6,463 nucleotides of DNA, from the NCBI GenBank assembly GCA_964533705.1, contig CAZHMN010000123.1, positions 1 to 6,463 of the forward strand, given 5' to 3'. Numbering within the stretch: position 1 is the first letter of the stretch; each line of letters begins with the position of its first letter. Under the pieces are notes generated by a model, which ran no database searches, was not told the DNA's origin, and saw nothing but the letters and a program-made list of their open reading frames with translations. The DNA comes from CAZHMN01 sp964533705 (GTDB lineage Bacteria; Electryoneota; B3-LCP). The translations under genes were made by a program, and so were the position numbers. Below are positions 1 to 5,664 of this stretch, one piece after another.

Positions 1-13
1 AATCGTGAATGCT

Positions 14-65
14 AGTCGCGGAAGCGACTTTAAATCCAGCCTCAGCCGCAGAATTTATTCTGCGG
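14..65. repeat. Double-hairpin palindromic element, possibly a dispersed repeat
   Basis: Two perfect inverted repeats lie 16 bp apart. The first is AGTCGC-GGAA-GCGACT (14-29, 6-bp stem with a GNRA-type tetraloop on plus). The second is CCGCAGAA-TTTA-TTCTGCGG (46-65, 8-bp stem). Neither is followed by a T-run, so they are not simple terminators. Paired hairpins with a GAATAAATTC-like centre in intergenic DNA recall REP/BIME-like or MITE-like dispersed repeats seen in many bacterial genomes. That likeness is from memory and could not be checked, because only one copy is in the window. The rival readings are the 3' end of a structured RNA or part of a gene running off the left edge. Confidence 0.45.
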
Positions 66-120
66 TTACTCATGTGAATATACTGGACTGATTTCCATTA
101 GCAGTGGGGCAAAAGACTTA

Positions 121-164
121 AAAATCCCCTGATGAAGGCTAATCACGCTTCGTCAGGGGATTTT
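121..164. terminator. Strong bidirectional rho-independent terminator
   Basis: A 17-bp stem (arms 121-137 and 148-164) closes a 10-nt loop. The GC-rich core is CCCCTGA/TCAGGGG, and the A/T ends give T-rich tails on both strands: TTTTGTTTATT after the stem on plus, ATTTTTAAGTCTTTT on minus. On the minus strand it lies 58 bp after the pgpA stop and would end the por-pgsA-pgpA transcript. The one imperfect pair (133/152) is a G-U wobble in plus-strand RNA but an A-C mismatch in minus-strand RNA, so the hairpin is slightly better for a plus-strand transcript from the left. Confidence 0.85.
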
Positions 165-222
165 GTTTATTCATCGGTGATTGCGGATATATCCGAATGA
201 GGTGCAGGCCGCCGCTCGGGCA

Positions 223-666
223 TCAGAAGAGAAAAATGTAGATATGCAGCAGCAGACAGGTATACACCCCCACGATCAGATCGTCCACCATGATGCCCCA
301 GCCGCCGGGGAGCTTCTGGGAGCGACGGGCGGGAAACGGTTTCCAGACGTCTAGGGCGCGGAAGATGAGGAAGGAGGCGATCAGGATGGATGGCGTCTTG
401 GGAAGCAGGAAAAGGGCTGTCCACTGGCCGACGAACTCGTCCCAGGTGGCCTGGCCGGGATCGTGGCCGTAATCCTTTTCCATGCGGGTGCAGATGGGGA
501 CACCGATCAGGAAGGTAACGATGATGACGGCAATCTGACAGGCGGCACTCATCGGGGGCAGAATTACCCAGATCAGGAGAGCGACCAGGCTACCGGCGGT
601 GCCGGGCGCCAGTGGAGCGTAGCCCGATCCCAGACCGCTGCCAATCAGCCGAATAATGTATTTCAA
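223..666 (-). CDS. pgpA: Phosphatidylglycerophosphatase A
   Basis: This 147-residue membrane enzyme dephosphorylates phosphatidylglycerophosphate to phosphatidylglycerol, the step after PgsA. Conserved PgpA blocks are visible in order: GSGLGSGYAPLAPGTAGSLV (9-28), WDEFVGQWTALFLLP (75-89, carrying the acidic DE pair), FRALDVWKPFPARRSQ (101-116) and GGWGIMVDDLIVGVYT (121-136, carrying the DD pair). Hydrophobic segments at about 28-57 and 85-104, and at the C-terminus (LLLHIYIFLF), fit a small integral membrane protein. The start is TTG at 666: the frame upstream is open back towards pgsA but offers no ATG, GTG or further TTG in the spacer, and MKYIIRLIGSGLGSGY aligns with family N-termini. Only a weak GGAA precedes it. 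It is the last gene before the terminator at 121-164. Confidence 0.93.
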   Translation of the reverse strand: MKYIIRLIGSGLGSGYAPLAPGTAGSLVALLIWVILPPMSAACQIAVIIVTFLIGVPICTRMEKDYGHDPGQATWDEFVGQWTALFLLPKTPSILIASFLIFRALDVWKPFPARRSQKLPGGWGIMVDDLIVGVYTCLLLHIYIFLF

Positions 667-715
667 GAGGGTATTCCAGGGGTAGTTTCCAAATGATGAT
701 GGGGAATCAGACGGA

Positions 716-1321
716 TTACCCCAACTCGAGACGATTTTTGTTCAAGTAGAGAATGCCGGAGATGACCGCCAGCACCATACTGATGAAGATCAAGGCGTGG
801 ACGGTGTAGATCACAGCCTGATCGCCGGGATAGTAAGCGGCGCTTTCGGGAAACCGCATGACGAACTGGCGGAAGTTTAGAATCACCAGCGTGAATATGA
901 TGGTAATTAGCTGTGCCGTCGTCTTTGCTTTCCCCCACCAGCTGGTAATGACCGGCGTTCCCCGCTTAATCGCCCAGATGCGCAGCCCCGTGATTCCGAT
1001 TTCCCGCACGGCGATGATTCCCACCCAGATAGCCAGGTAGATCGCTATGCTGGCTAACTCCTGGCGCAGGACAATGGCGACGAATACGGATAGTGTCAGC
1101 AGCTTATCGGCGAGCGGATCTGCGAATTTGCCGAACTGAGTAACCTGCCGGCGCCGGCGGGCGATTTTGCCGTCTAAGTGATCGGTGAGCGCCGCCAGAA
1201 TGAACAGAAAGGTGCCCAGGAACTGCTGCTCCATCCGGTCCGAGAGGATGAAAATCATGATCACCGGAACCAGGATGAAGCGCAGTCCGGTCAGTATATT
1301 CGGCAGAGTCATGCCACTCAT
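716..1321 (-). CDS. pgsA: CDP-diacylglycerol--glycerol-3-phosphate 3-phosphatidyltransferase
   Basis: This inner-membrane enzyme transfers a phosphatidyl group from CDP-diacylglycerol to glycerol-3-phosphate, giving phosphatidylglycerophosphate, the committed step to phosphatidylglycerol. The CDP-alcohol phosphotransferase signature is complete: in TDHLDGKIARRRRQVTQFGK and the following FADPLADK, the pattern DxxDGxxAR-x8-GxxxDxxxD is kept. Several hydrophobic segments are visible, including ILTGLRFILVPVIMIFIL, LLTLSVFVAIVL, ITIIFTLVILNF and a C-terminal VHALIFISMVLAVISGILYL. The frame is open up to a TTG at 1429, but that would overlap porB by 68 bp. I use the ATG at 1321 (MSGMTLPNIL, 201 residues). 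The ATG at 1312 (MTLPNIL, 198 residues) matches the family N-terminus equally well or better. Neither has a strong Shine-Dalgarno. The gene lies 40 bp after porB and 49 bp before pgpA, which acts on its product. Confidence 0.93.
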   Translation of the reverse strand: MSGMTLPNILTGLRFILVPVIMIFILSDRMEQQFLGTFLFILAALTDHLDGKIARRRRQVTQFGKFADPLADKLLTLSVFVAIVLRQELASIAIYLAIWVGIIAVREIGITGLRIWAIKRGTPVITSWWGKAKTTAQLITIIFTLVILNFRQFVMRFPESAAYYPGDQAVIYTVHALIFISMVLAVISGILYLNKNRLELG

Positions 1322-1361
1322 CTGTTTGTCTTGCGCAGGGAATTGCGCTAAACCAAGAGAG

Positions 1362-2285
1362 TTACTTTTTCCCACAGAGGAAGAGCAATCTCTCCCACTG
1401 TTCGTCAACTTCCTGCTGTAGTTCGTCAATGACGTGCCGGTTTTCAGGTCGGAACAGGTGCCGGAAACGTCCCTGCGGCTTCAGGAAGTCCTCCACGGGC
1501 CGCTTTACTTTGGGCACATAGTTCAACTTCCATACTCCGTTATCCACTTCATAGCTGGGCCAGAAGCAGGTATCCGCCGCCAGGCGGGAGATGTTGATGG
1601 TGTCCCTGGCATCGTACTTCCAACCCGGTACGCAGGGCGTCAGCACGTTGATGAAAGCCGGCCCTTCCACTTCCAGAGCGCGGTTGAGTTTGCGGCTCAG
1701 ATCCTTCCAGTTGTTCGTGGTAGCCTGGGCAACGTAGGGAATGTGGTGAGCGGCCATGATGGCGGTCAGATCCTTACGCTTTCCACTACGCCCGAAGGAT
1801 TTTTTACCCACTGGAGTTGTGGTTGTATTCGAGCCGTGCGGGGTAGAAGAGGAACGCTGGTTACCGGTGTTTTGGTAGGCCTCGTTATCGTAGCAGATAT
1901 AGACCATATTATGGCCGCGTTCCATGGCCCCGGAAAGGGATTGGATGCCGATGTCGTAGGTGCCGCCGTCGCCACCGAAGGCGATGAATTTGAAATCTTC
2001 GGTTATTTTGCCCTTTTTCTTCAAAGCACGATAGGCCGCTTCTGCGCCTGAGATTGTGGCGGCCACGTTCTCGAAGGCGTTGTGGATGAAGCTGACCCGC
2101 CAGGCGGTGTACGGGTATATCGTAGTGGACACTTCCAGGCAGCCGGTCGCCGCTCCCACGACCAGGTGAGCATCTGTGGAGCGAAGAGCCAGGCGTGCCA
2201 CGGCGGGAACACCACATCCGGGGCAGAGCCGGTGCCCGCCGGAAAGCCGTTCGGGTCTTTGTGCTAAGTCCTTTAGTTTTGCCAT
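1362..2285 (-). CDS. porB: Pyruvate/2-oxoacid:ferredoxin oxidoreductase, beta subunit (TPP-binding)
   Basis: This 307-residue beta subunit binds the diphosphate side of thiamine pyrophosphate and the cluster nearest to it. Four cysteines match the ligand pattern of the proximal [4Fe-4S] cluster: C21 and C24 (HRLCPGCG), C49 (ATGCLE) and C218 (TPCVPGW). The Mg-TPP motif is GDGGTYDIG (105-113), and DNEAYQNTGNQRSSSTPHG (133-151) is the usual downstream signature. Length is normal for stand-alone PorB (about 300). The ATG at 2285 is preceded by TGGAGA. The last residues (ERLLFLCGKK) overlap only an unlikely N-terminal extension of pgsA. With porA it forms the catalytic pair, and all four subunits of the enzyme are encoded together. 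Confidence 0.96.
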   Translation of the reverse strand: MAKLKDLAQRPERLSGGHRLCPGCGVPAVARLALRSTDAHLVVGAATGCLEVSTTIYPYTAWRVSFIHNAFENVAATISGAEAAYRALKKKGKITEDFKFIAFGGDGGTYDIGIQSLSGAMERGHNMVYICYDNEAYQNTGNQRSSSTPHGSNTTTTPVGKKSFGRSGKRKDLTAIMAAHHIPYVAQATTNNWKDLSRKLNRALEVEGPAFINVLTPCVPGWKYDARDTINISRLAADTCFWPSYEVDNGVWKLNYVPKVKRPVEDFLKPQGRFRHLFRPENRHVIDELQQEVDEQWERLLFLCGKK

Positions 2286-2328
2286 TATATCTCCAGAATT
2301 CTTATTTCAGTTATCTTGGTCGCCAGGC

Positions 2329-3534
2329 TTATGCAATGGCCATGGCTTCTTCCTTCAGGTTAAGGTAGCCGACACGGCGTCTGGGCCGACCCTGGACGAC
2401 CGCTTCTTTTAGATCGTCGAATGCGGTCATAATGTGTTCGGGTTCAATCGGCTTGCCGCCCAGGCCGTAGATGTAATTGGTCATGACGGGCACGGGGTGA
2501 CGTCCGTAGAGAGCGGAACGAACCTCGATGTGCACCGGGCCTCCGTCGCCGCCGTAGGCGATGGAACGATCCAGCACGGCACAGCCCTTGAGCGGTGCGA
2601 TGATTTTGGCGAGTTCTTCGTAGGGGAAGGGTCGGAAGACGCGCAGTTTCACCGATCCCGCGGCCACGCCCTGAGAACGGAGCTCATCAACGACCAGGCG
2701 GGCCGCTGCTGCAGTCGAACCGAGGGAAATGACGCCCAATTCCGCATCATCCATCTTATAGGCTTCAAAGTACTCGTAGCACTCTTCACCGCCGAAGGTT
2801 TCCTTGAATTCCCGCCCTACGTCGAGAATGATCTGCGGAGAAGCGTTGATGCCGTCAAGCTGAGAAACCTTGTGCTCGAAGTAGAAATCGGAGAAGTCCA
2901 TGGCGCCCAGCGTGATCGGATGGTTGGGGTCTAGGAGGGAATAGTGCGGTTTGTACTCTCCGATGAATTTCTTGACCTTATCATCATCGTATATATTAAC
3001 GACTTCGACACCGTGGCTGATGATGAAGCCGTCCAGACAAACCATCACGGGTGTCAAGACATCGGGATGTTCGGCGATACGGATGGCCTGAATCGTGTTT
3101 TCATAGGCCTCCTGAGCGTTCTCGCTGAAGATGTGAATCCAACCGCAGTCGCGTGCGCCCATGGTGTCCGAATGATCTCCCTGAATGTTAATGGGGCCGG
3201 AAAGAGCCCGGTTGACAACAGGCATGACGATGGGGAGTCGGTATGCCGAGGCGATGCCCAGGATTTCCCACATGAGCGCCAGTCCGCACGCCGCCGTGGC
3301 GGTCATAGTGCGAGCGCCGGACGCTTGCGAGCCCACCGCCGCCGACATGGCCGAATGTTCCGATTCCACCAGAACCAGTTCACAATCCATCAGTCCGTCG
3401 GCGACGAAATCGGCGAACTTCTGCATCATTGATGTCTGCGGAGTGATCGGATAAGCAGCGACCACGTCAGGGTTAATCTGTCTCATGGCATGGGCGACCG
3501 CTTCGTTTCCGGTTAAAGCCAGTTTTTCAGGCAT
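2329..3534 (-). CDS. porA: Pyruvate/2-oxoacid:ferredoxin oxidoreductase, alpha subunit
   Basis: This 401-residue alpha subunit binds the substrate carboxylate and the pyrimidine side of thiamine pyrophosphate. I chose the ATG at 3534 because AGAGGA precedes it and the protein then begins MPEKLALTGNEAVAHAMRQ, as in the family. Visible motifs are AAYPITPQT (26-34; T31 sits where PFORs have the substrate-contacting threonine), VESEHSA (56-62; E59 is the probable TPP-activating glutamate), VNRALSG (107-113; R109 matches the PFOR carboxylate-binding arginine) and GDHSDTMGARDCGWI (119-133). The C-terminal part includes AVLDRSIAYGGDGGPVH and ends with a short basic stretch (GRPRRR). All key residues are intact. 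T31 and R109 fit a small 2-oxoacid such as pyruvate, but related branched-chain or 2-oxoglutarate enzymes cannot be excluded. The gap to porB is 43 bp. Confidence 0.95.
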   Translation of the reverse strand: MPEKLALTGNEAVAHAMRQINPDVVAAYPITPQTSMMQKFADFVADGLMDCELVLVESEHSAMSAAVGSQASGARTMTATAACGLALMWEILGIASAYRLPIVMPVVNRALSGPINIQGDHSDTMGARDCGWIHIFSENAQEAYENTIQAIRIAEHPDVLTPVMVCLDGFIISHGVEVVNIYDDDKVKKFIGEYKPHYSLLDPNHPITLGAMDFSDFYFEHKVSQLDGINASPQIILDVGREFKETFGGEECYEYFEAYKMDDAELGVISLGSTAAAARLVVDELRSQGVAAGSVKLRVFRPFPYEELAKIIAPLKGCAVLDRSIAYGGDGGPVHIEVRSALYGRHPVPVMTNYIYGLGGKPIEPEHIMTAFDDLKEAVVQGRPRRRVGYLNLKEEAMAIA

Positions 3535-3541
3535 TTTATTT

Positions 3542-3547
3542 TCCTCT
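3542..3547 (-). promoter_or_regulatory. Ribosome binding site choosing the porA start
   Basis: Read on the minus strand this is AGAGGA, seven bases before the ATG at 3534. It decides between that ATG and an upstream in-frame TTG at 3585. The TTG lacks a comparable site and would add 17 residues that do not resemble the family. Confidence 0.7.
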
Positions 3548-3598
3548 ATGTGTAAACATGCTTTGAAAAGGCCTAAGTTGGCCAATTTTCCAGATTCG

Positions 3599-3895
3599 TT
3601 ATTTCTTCTCTATGGTAATCGCTTTTTCAGGTTTGGTGGGGCATTCCACCGAACAGATTTCGCAGCCTTTGCAGTGATCGTAGTCAATGCCGATTACCTT
3701 GCTTTCCTCGTTGACCAAGATGGCGCTATCGGGGCAATAAACCCAGCAGAAGAGGCAGTGAATACAGATTTCCGGGTGAAAGACCGGCCGGAAGGTGCTC
3801 CAGCTTCCCGTTTCATATTGTTCTGCGTTCCCTGCTTCCTCGATCACACCGGCCAGCGGGAGTTTCTCGTAGGTTGCTTCCAGGTATTTTTTCAT
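3599..3895 (-). CDS. porD: Pyruvate/2-oxoacid:ferredoxin oxidoreductase, delta subunit (2x[4Fe-4S] ferredoxin)
   Basis: This 98-residue ferredoxin-like delta subunit passes electrons from the TPP/cluster site of the enzyme to external ferredoxin. Two complete CxxCxxCxxxCP motifs are visible: C44, C47, C50, C54 (CIHCLFCWVYCP) and C75, C78, C81, C85 (CKGCEICSVECP), enough for two [4Fe-4S] clusters. The N-terminal stretch with GSWSTFRPVFHPEICIHC (30-47) is characteristic of PorD/VorD and separates it from free ferredoxins. The start overlaps the porG stop by four bases. A 64-bp spacer separates it from porA; it contains no clear terminator, only a short GGCC/GGCC inverted repeat. Length and motifs are normal. 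Confidence 0.95.
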   Translation of the reverse strand: MKKYLEATYEKLPLAGVIEEAGNAEQYETGSWSTFRPVFHPEICIHCLFCWVYCPDSAILVNEESKVIGIDYDHCKGCEICSVECPTKPEKAITIEKK

Positions 3896-4476
3896 TCTCC
3901 TCTGACCTCCTTCGAAGCGTCCAAGATGCTTTGAACGTTGCCTTCGATAATCTCGCTTTTGAACTTATCTTTAAACTTCACCTTGAAATCCTCGGCAACC
4001 AGTTCGGGATCGAGCATTTTGGTGGCTCCCACAAAGGCCCCAATCATGGGGGTGTTGGGAATAGCTTTACCCAGGTTGCGCAGTGAAATTCCGGTGGCGT
4101 CAACGGTGTAAACTTTACGCCCTTCTAAGTTTAGCTTTTGCCGCATCTCGCCCGGCGAGGCCTCGGTATTGATGATCAGGGTGCCGTTTTCGCTTAAGCC
4201 CTCGGTGACGTCCACCGCATCCAATAGGGATGCATCCAGAACGATGACCACATCGGGTGACGTCACCTGATTGTGCTGCCGAATGCGCTGGTCGGCGATG
4301 CGGGTAAACGCTTTGACCGGCGCACCCTGGCGTTCGCTGCCGTATTCCGGGAAGGCCTGAATGTACTTGCCCAGTGACATGGCCGATTCGGCCAGCACCT
4401 TAGAGGCTGTTACCGCTCCCTGGCCGCCCCGGCCGTGCCAGCGAACTTCCAGCATTTTTTTGTCAGTTTGTGCCAT
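3892..4476 (-). CDS. porG: Pyruvate/2-oxoacid:ferredoxin oxidoreductase, gamma subunit
   Basis: This 194-residue protein is the gamma subunit of the four-subunit enzyme that converts a 2-oxoacid (probably pyruvate) plus CoA to an acyl-CoA, CO2 and reduced ferredoxin in the cytoplasm. The family signature VRWHGRGGQGAVTASKVLAE (residues 11-30) is followed by AFPEYGSERQGAPVKAFTRI (41-60). Later come SPDVVIVLDASLL and NTPMIGAFVGATKML, both typical of this family. Length is normal (about 180-195 residues). The ATG at 4476 has GAGG five bases upstream. Its stop overlaps the porD start as ATGA (3892-3895), so the two are probably translationally coupled. It is the first gene of the por set and lies after the 191-bp gap behind recR. 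Substrate specificity cannot be fixed from this subunit. Confidence 0.95.
   Translation of the reverse strand: MAQTDKKMLEVRWHGRGGQGAVTASKVLAESAMSLGKYIQAFPEYGSERQGAPVKAFTRIADQRIRQHNQVTSPDVVIVLDASLLDAVDVTEGLSENGTLIINTEASPGEMRQKLNLEGRKVYTVDATGISLRNLGKAIPNTPMIGAFVGATKMLDPELVAEDFKVKFKDKFKSEIIEGNVQSILDASKEVRGE
3905..3912 (-). promoter_or_regulatory. Strong ribosome binding site for porD
   Basis: Read on the minus strand this is AAGGAGGT, an uninterrupted 8-base match to the anti-Shine-Dalgarno sequence. It ends 9 nt before the porD ATG and lies inside the last codons of porG. It fixes the porD start and suggests that porD is initiated efficiently as well as being coupled to porG by the ATGA overlap. 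Confidence 0.75.
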
Positions 4477-4667
4477 ATTATCCTCGATCTATACGCTTTA
4501 TGACTTTCGGAACTGTATTGTTTATTGTGGTTAGTTGTTTCTTTCTCAGTACAGATCCTGGACGACGACCTTAATGCTATCCAGATCTTATAATTCTATC
4601 TCCCTTGAAGATTGATAGAGTTGGGGATTGCCTGATAATAGGATTTCTCTAATTGCCGTTATATATA
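4477..4667 (-). promoter_or_regulatory. AT-rich intergenic region before porG; probable promoter/leader
   Basis: This 191-bp gap is the longest non-coding stretch between genes in the window and is visibly more AT-rich than its surroundings. It separates the replication/repair genes from the por genes on the same strand. It holds several TA-rich stretches that could serve as -10 elements (4588-4594, 4634-4642, 4661-4671), but none has a convincing -35 partner at normal spacing. It also holds an imperfect inverted repeat (4553-4588) and a smaller one (4598-4620, arms CTATC/GATAG). The read-out strand is AC-rich and probably unstructured just before porG, followed by GAGG five bases before its ATG. 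A separate por promoter is an inference from gap length and composition, not from a recognised motif. I see no gene here. Confidence 0.4.
4553..4588. repeat. Imperfect inverted repeat in the recR-porG gap
   Basis: The arms AGATCCTGG (4553-4561) and CCAGATCT (4581-4588) pair over 8 bp with one bulged base, around a 19-nt loop. There is no T-run directly after either arm, so it does not look like an intrinsic terminator. It could be an operator or a leader hairpin for the por genes, but no known regulator site was recognised. Confidence 0.35.
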
Positions 4668-5267
4668 TTACAGCTCCCCTCTCCCTTCCAATGCCCTCGA
4701 CAGCGTCACCTCGTCGGCGAATTCGAGCTCCGATCCGACGGGAATGCCGCGGGCGATGCGGGTGACTTTAACGCCGCTGGGTTTTAGGCGTTGCGCCACC
4801 AGCATGGCTGTCGTTTCACCTTCGGTGGTGGGGTTGGTGGCGACGATGACTTCGCGCACTTTTTGGCTTTTCACGCGGCTTAGCAGTTCATTCAGGTGCA
4901 AATCCGCTTCGTCCTGATGATCCAGAGGCGACAAAACGCCCCCCAGGACGTGGTATAATCCGTGAAAGGCGCCGGATTTTTCCAGGGGCAGGATGTCCGA
5001 AGCCTGTTCGACCACGCAGATGATCTGTCCGTCCCTTTTGGGATCGGAGCAGATGGGGCACCGCTCGCCTTCGGCGATGTTAAAGCAGTCGCGGCACAGC
5101 CTCAGCCGGTCTTTAACGGCCAGAAGGGACTCGGCGAGTTTCTTGGCCGTTTCCGGCGGCTGCTTCAAAATGTGCACCGCCATGCGCTGCGCCGATTTCT
5201 TGCCGACGCCCGGTAAGCGGGCAAATTCATCTATCAACGCTTGCAGAGTAGGGGGTATAGAGGTCAT
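4668..5267 (-). CDS. recR: Recombination mediator protein RecR
   Basis: This 199-residue protein has the normal RecR length. RecR works with RecO (and RecF) to load RecA on SSB-coated single-stranded DNA during gap repair. Domains in order: an N-terminal helix-hairpin-helix with LPGVGKKSAQRMA (18-30); a four-cysteine zinc finger (C58, C61, C70, C73, spacing CxxC-x8-CxxC); a TOPRIM domain starting near ICVVEQASDI (83-92) and including ATNPTTEGETTA (143-154); and the conserved C-terminal TRIARGIPVGSELEFADEVT (169-188). All key cysteines are present and nothing looks broken. The ATG at 5267 is 20 bp after the ybaB stop. I see no good Shine-Dalgarno sequence just upstream, so translation may depend on ybaB. 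The 191-bp space after the stop, before porG, contains no clear terminator. Confidence 0.97.
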   Translation of the reverse strand: MTSIPPTLQALIDEFARLPGVGKKSAQRMAVHILKQPPETAKKLAESLLAVKDRLRLCRDCFNIAEGERCPICSDPKRDGQIICVVEQASDILPLEKSGAFHGLYHVLGGVLSPLDHQDEADLHLNELLSRVKSQKVREVIVATNPTTEGETTAMLVAQRLKPSGVKVTRIARGIPVGSELEFADEVTLSRALEGRGEL

Positions 5268-5287
5268 AAGGTATCAAGCGAAAAGTA

Positions 5288-5626
5288 TCACAATCCCGGT
5301 AATTTAAAACCCTTTGGCAGCCCGCTCATCAGACCCCCTGTCAGGGAGGACATCTTTTCTTCAGCCACTTCCTTGGCGTTGTTCAAGGCCTGGTTGACTG
5401 CGGCGACGATCAGGTCTTCGAGCATTTCAGTATCCTTCGGGTCCACGACGTCAGGATCAATCTTGATTTCGATGAGTTCCTGCTTGCCCGAAGCTTTTGC
5501 CGTGACCACGCCGCCGCCGGCGCTGCCTTCGACTTCCATTTGTTCCAGCTCAGCTTGCGCCTTTGCCATGTCCTCCTGGAGCTTCTGAGCTTGCTTCATG
5601 AGCCCGCCCATCCCGGATAGTTTCAT
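5288..5626 (-). CDS. ybaB: YbaB/EbfC family nucleoid-associated protein
   Basis: This is a 112-residue protein of the YbaB/EbfC family, small dimeric DNA-binding proteins of the nucleoid, about 100-115 residues long. The N-terminus has the family pattern MGGLMKQAQKLQEDMAKAQAEL, split here as GGLMKQAQKLQEDMAK (residues 7-22), which begins a long helix. The core continues with VEGSAGGGVVTAKASGKQEL (32-51), then the IKIDPDVVDPKD segment (54-65) and EDLIVAAVNQALNNA (70-84). The glycine- and leucine-rich tail GGLMSGLPKGFKLPGL is also typical. The ATG at 5626 is preceded by AGAGG (5633-5637) with a 6-nt spacer, which supports this start. The gene sits between dnaX and recR, its usual place in many bacterial genomes. 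A role linked to replication or repair is inferred from this context; its exact function is not settled. Confidence 0.95.
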   Translation of the reverse strand: MKLSGMGGLMKQAQKLQEDMAKAQAELEQMEVEGSAGGGVVTAKASGKQELIEIKIDPDVVDPKDTEMLEDLIVAAVNQALNNAKEVAEEKMSSLTGGLMSGLPKGFKLPGL

Positions 5627-5664
5627 CGCGCGCCTCTATTTTGATGATGGCATATTATCAGAGG

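Noticed and set aside
184..195. 12-bp perfect palindrome CGGATATATCCG between pgpA and the terminator
   Set aside because: It is short, lies downstream of the last gene and matches no known site; chance is the simplest explanation.
1322..1429. N-terminal extension of pgsA from a TTG at 1429
   Set aside because: It would overlap porB by 68 bp and add a polar stretch absent from the family, while two ATGs lie at the conserved N-terminus.
1434..2051. A 205-codon open frame on the plus strand opposite porB
   Set aside because: It lies wholly antisense to porB, whose motifs are complete. Its translation shows no family pattern, and long antisense frames are common in GC-rich codon contexts.
2434..3432. 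Two long plus-strand frames (166 and 162 codons) opposite porA
   Set aside because: They mirror the porA codons, have no ribosome binding site or recognisable domain, and porA is clearly the real gene.
3535..3585. N-terminal extension of porA from a TTG at 3585
   Set aside because: No good ribosome binding site precedes it, whereas AGAGGA sits correctly before the ATG at 3534, and the extra 17 residues are unlike the family.
3485..3934. A 149-codon plus-strand frame spanning porD and the porA start
   Set aside because: It covers porD, with its two intact cysteine motifs, on the other strand; the plus-strand product matches nothing I recognise.
4588..4594. TTATAAT on the plus strand as a plus-strand promoter
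   Set aside because: No -35 element is found at a suitable distance, and no plus-strand gene follows it.
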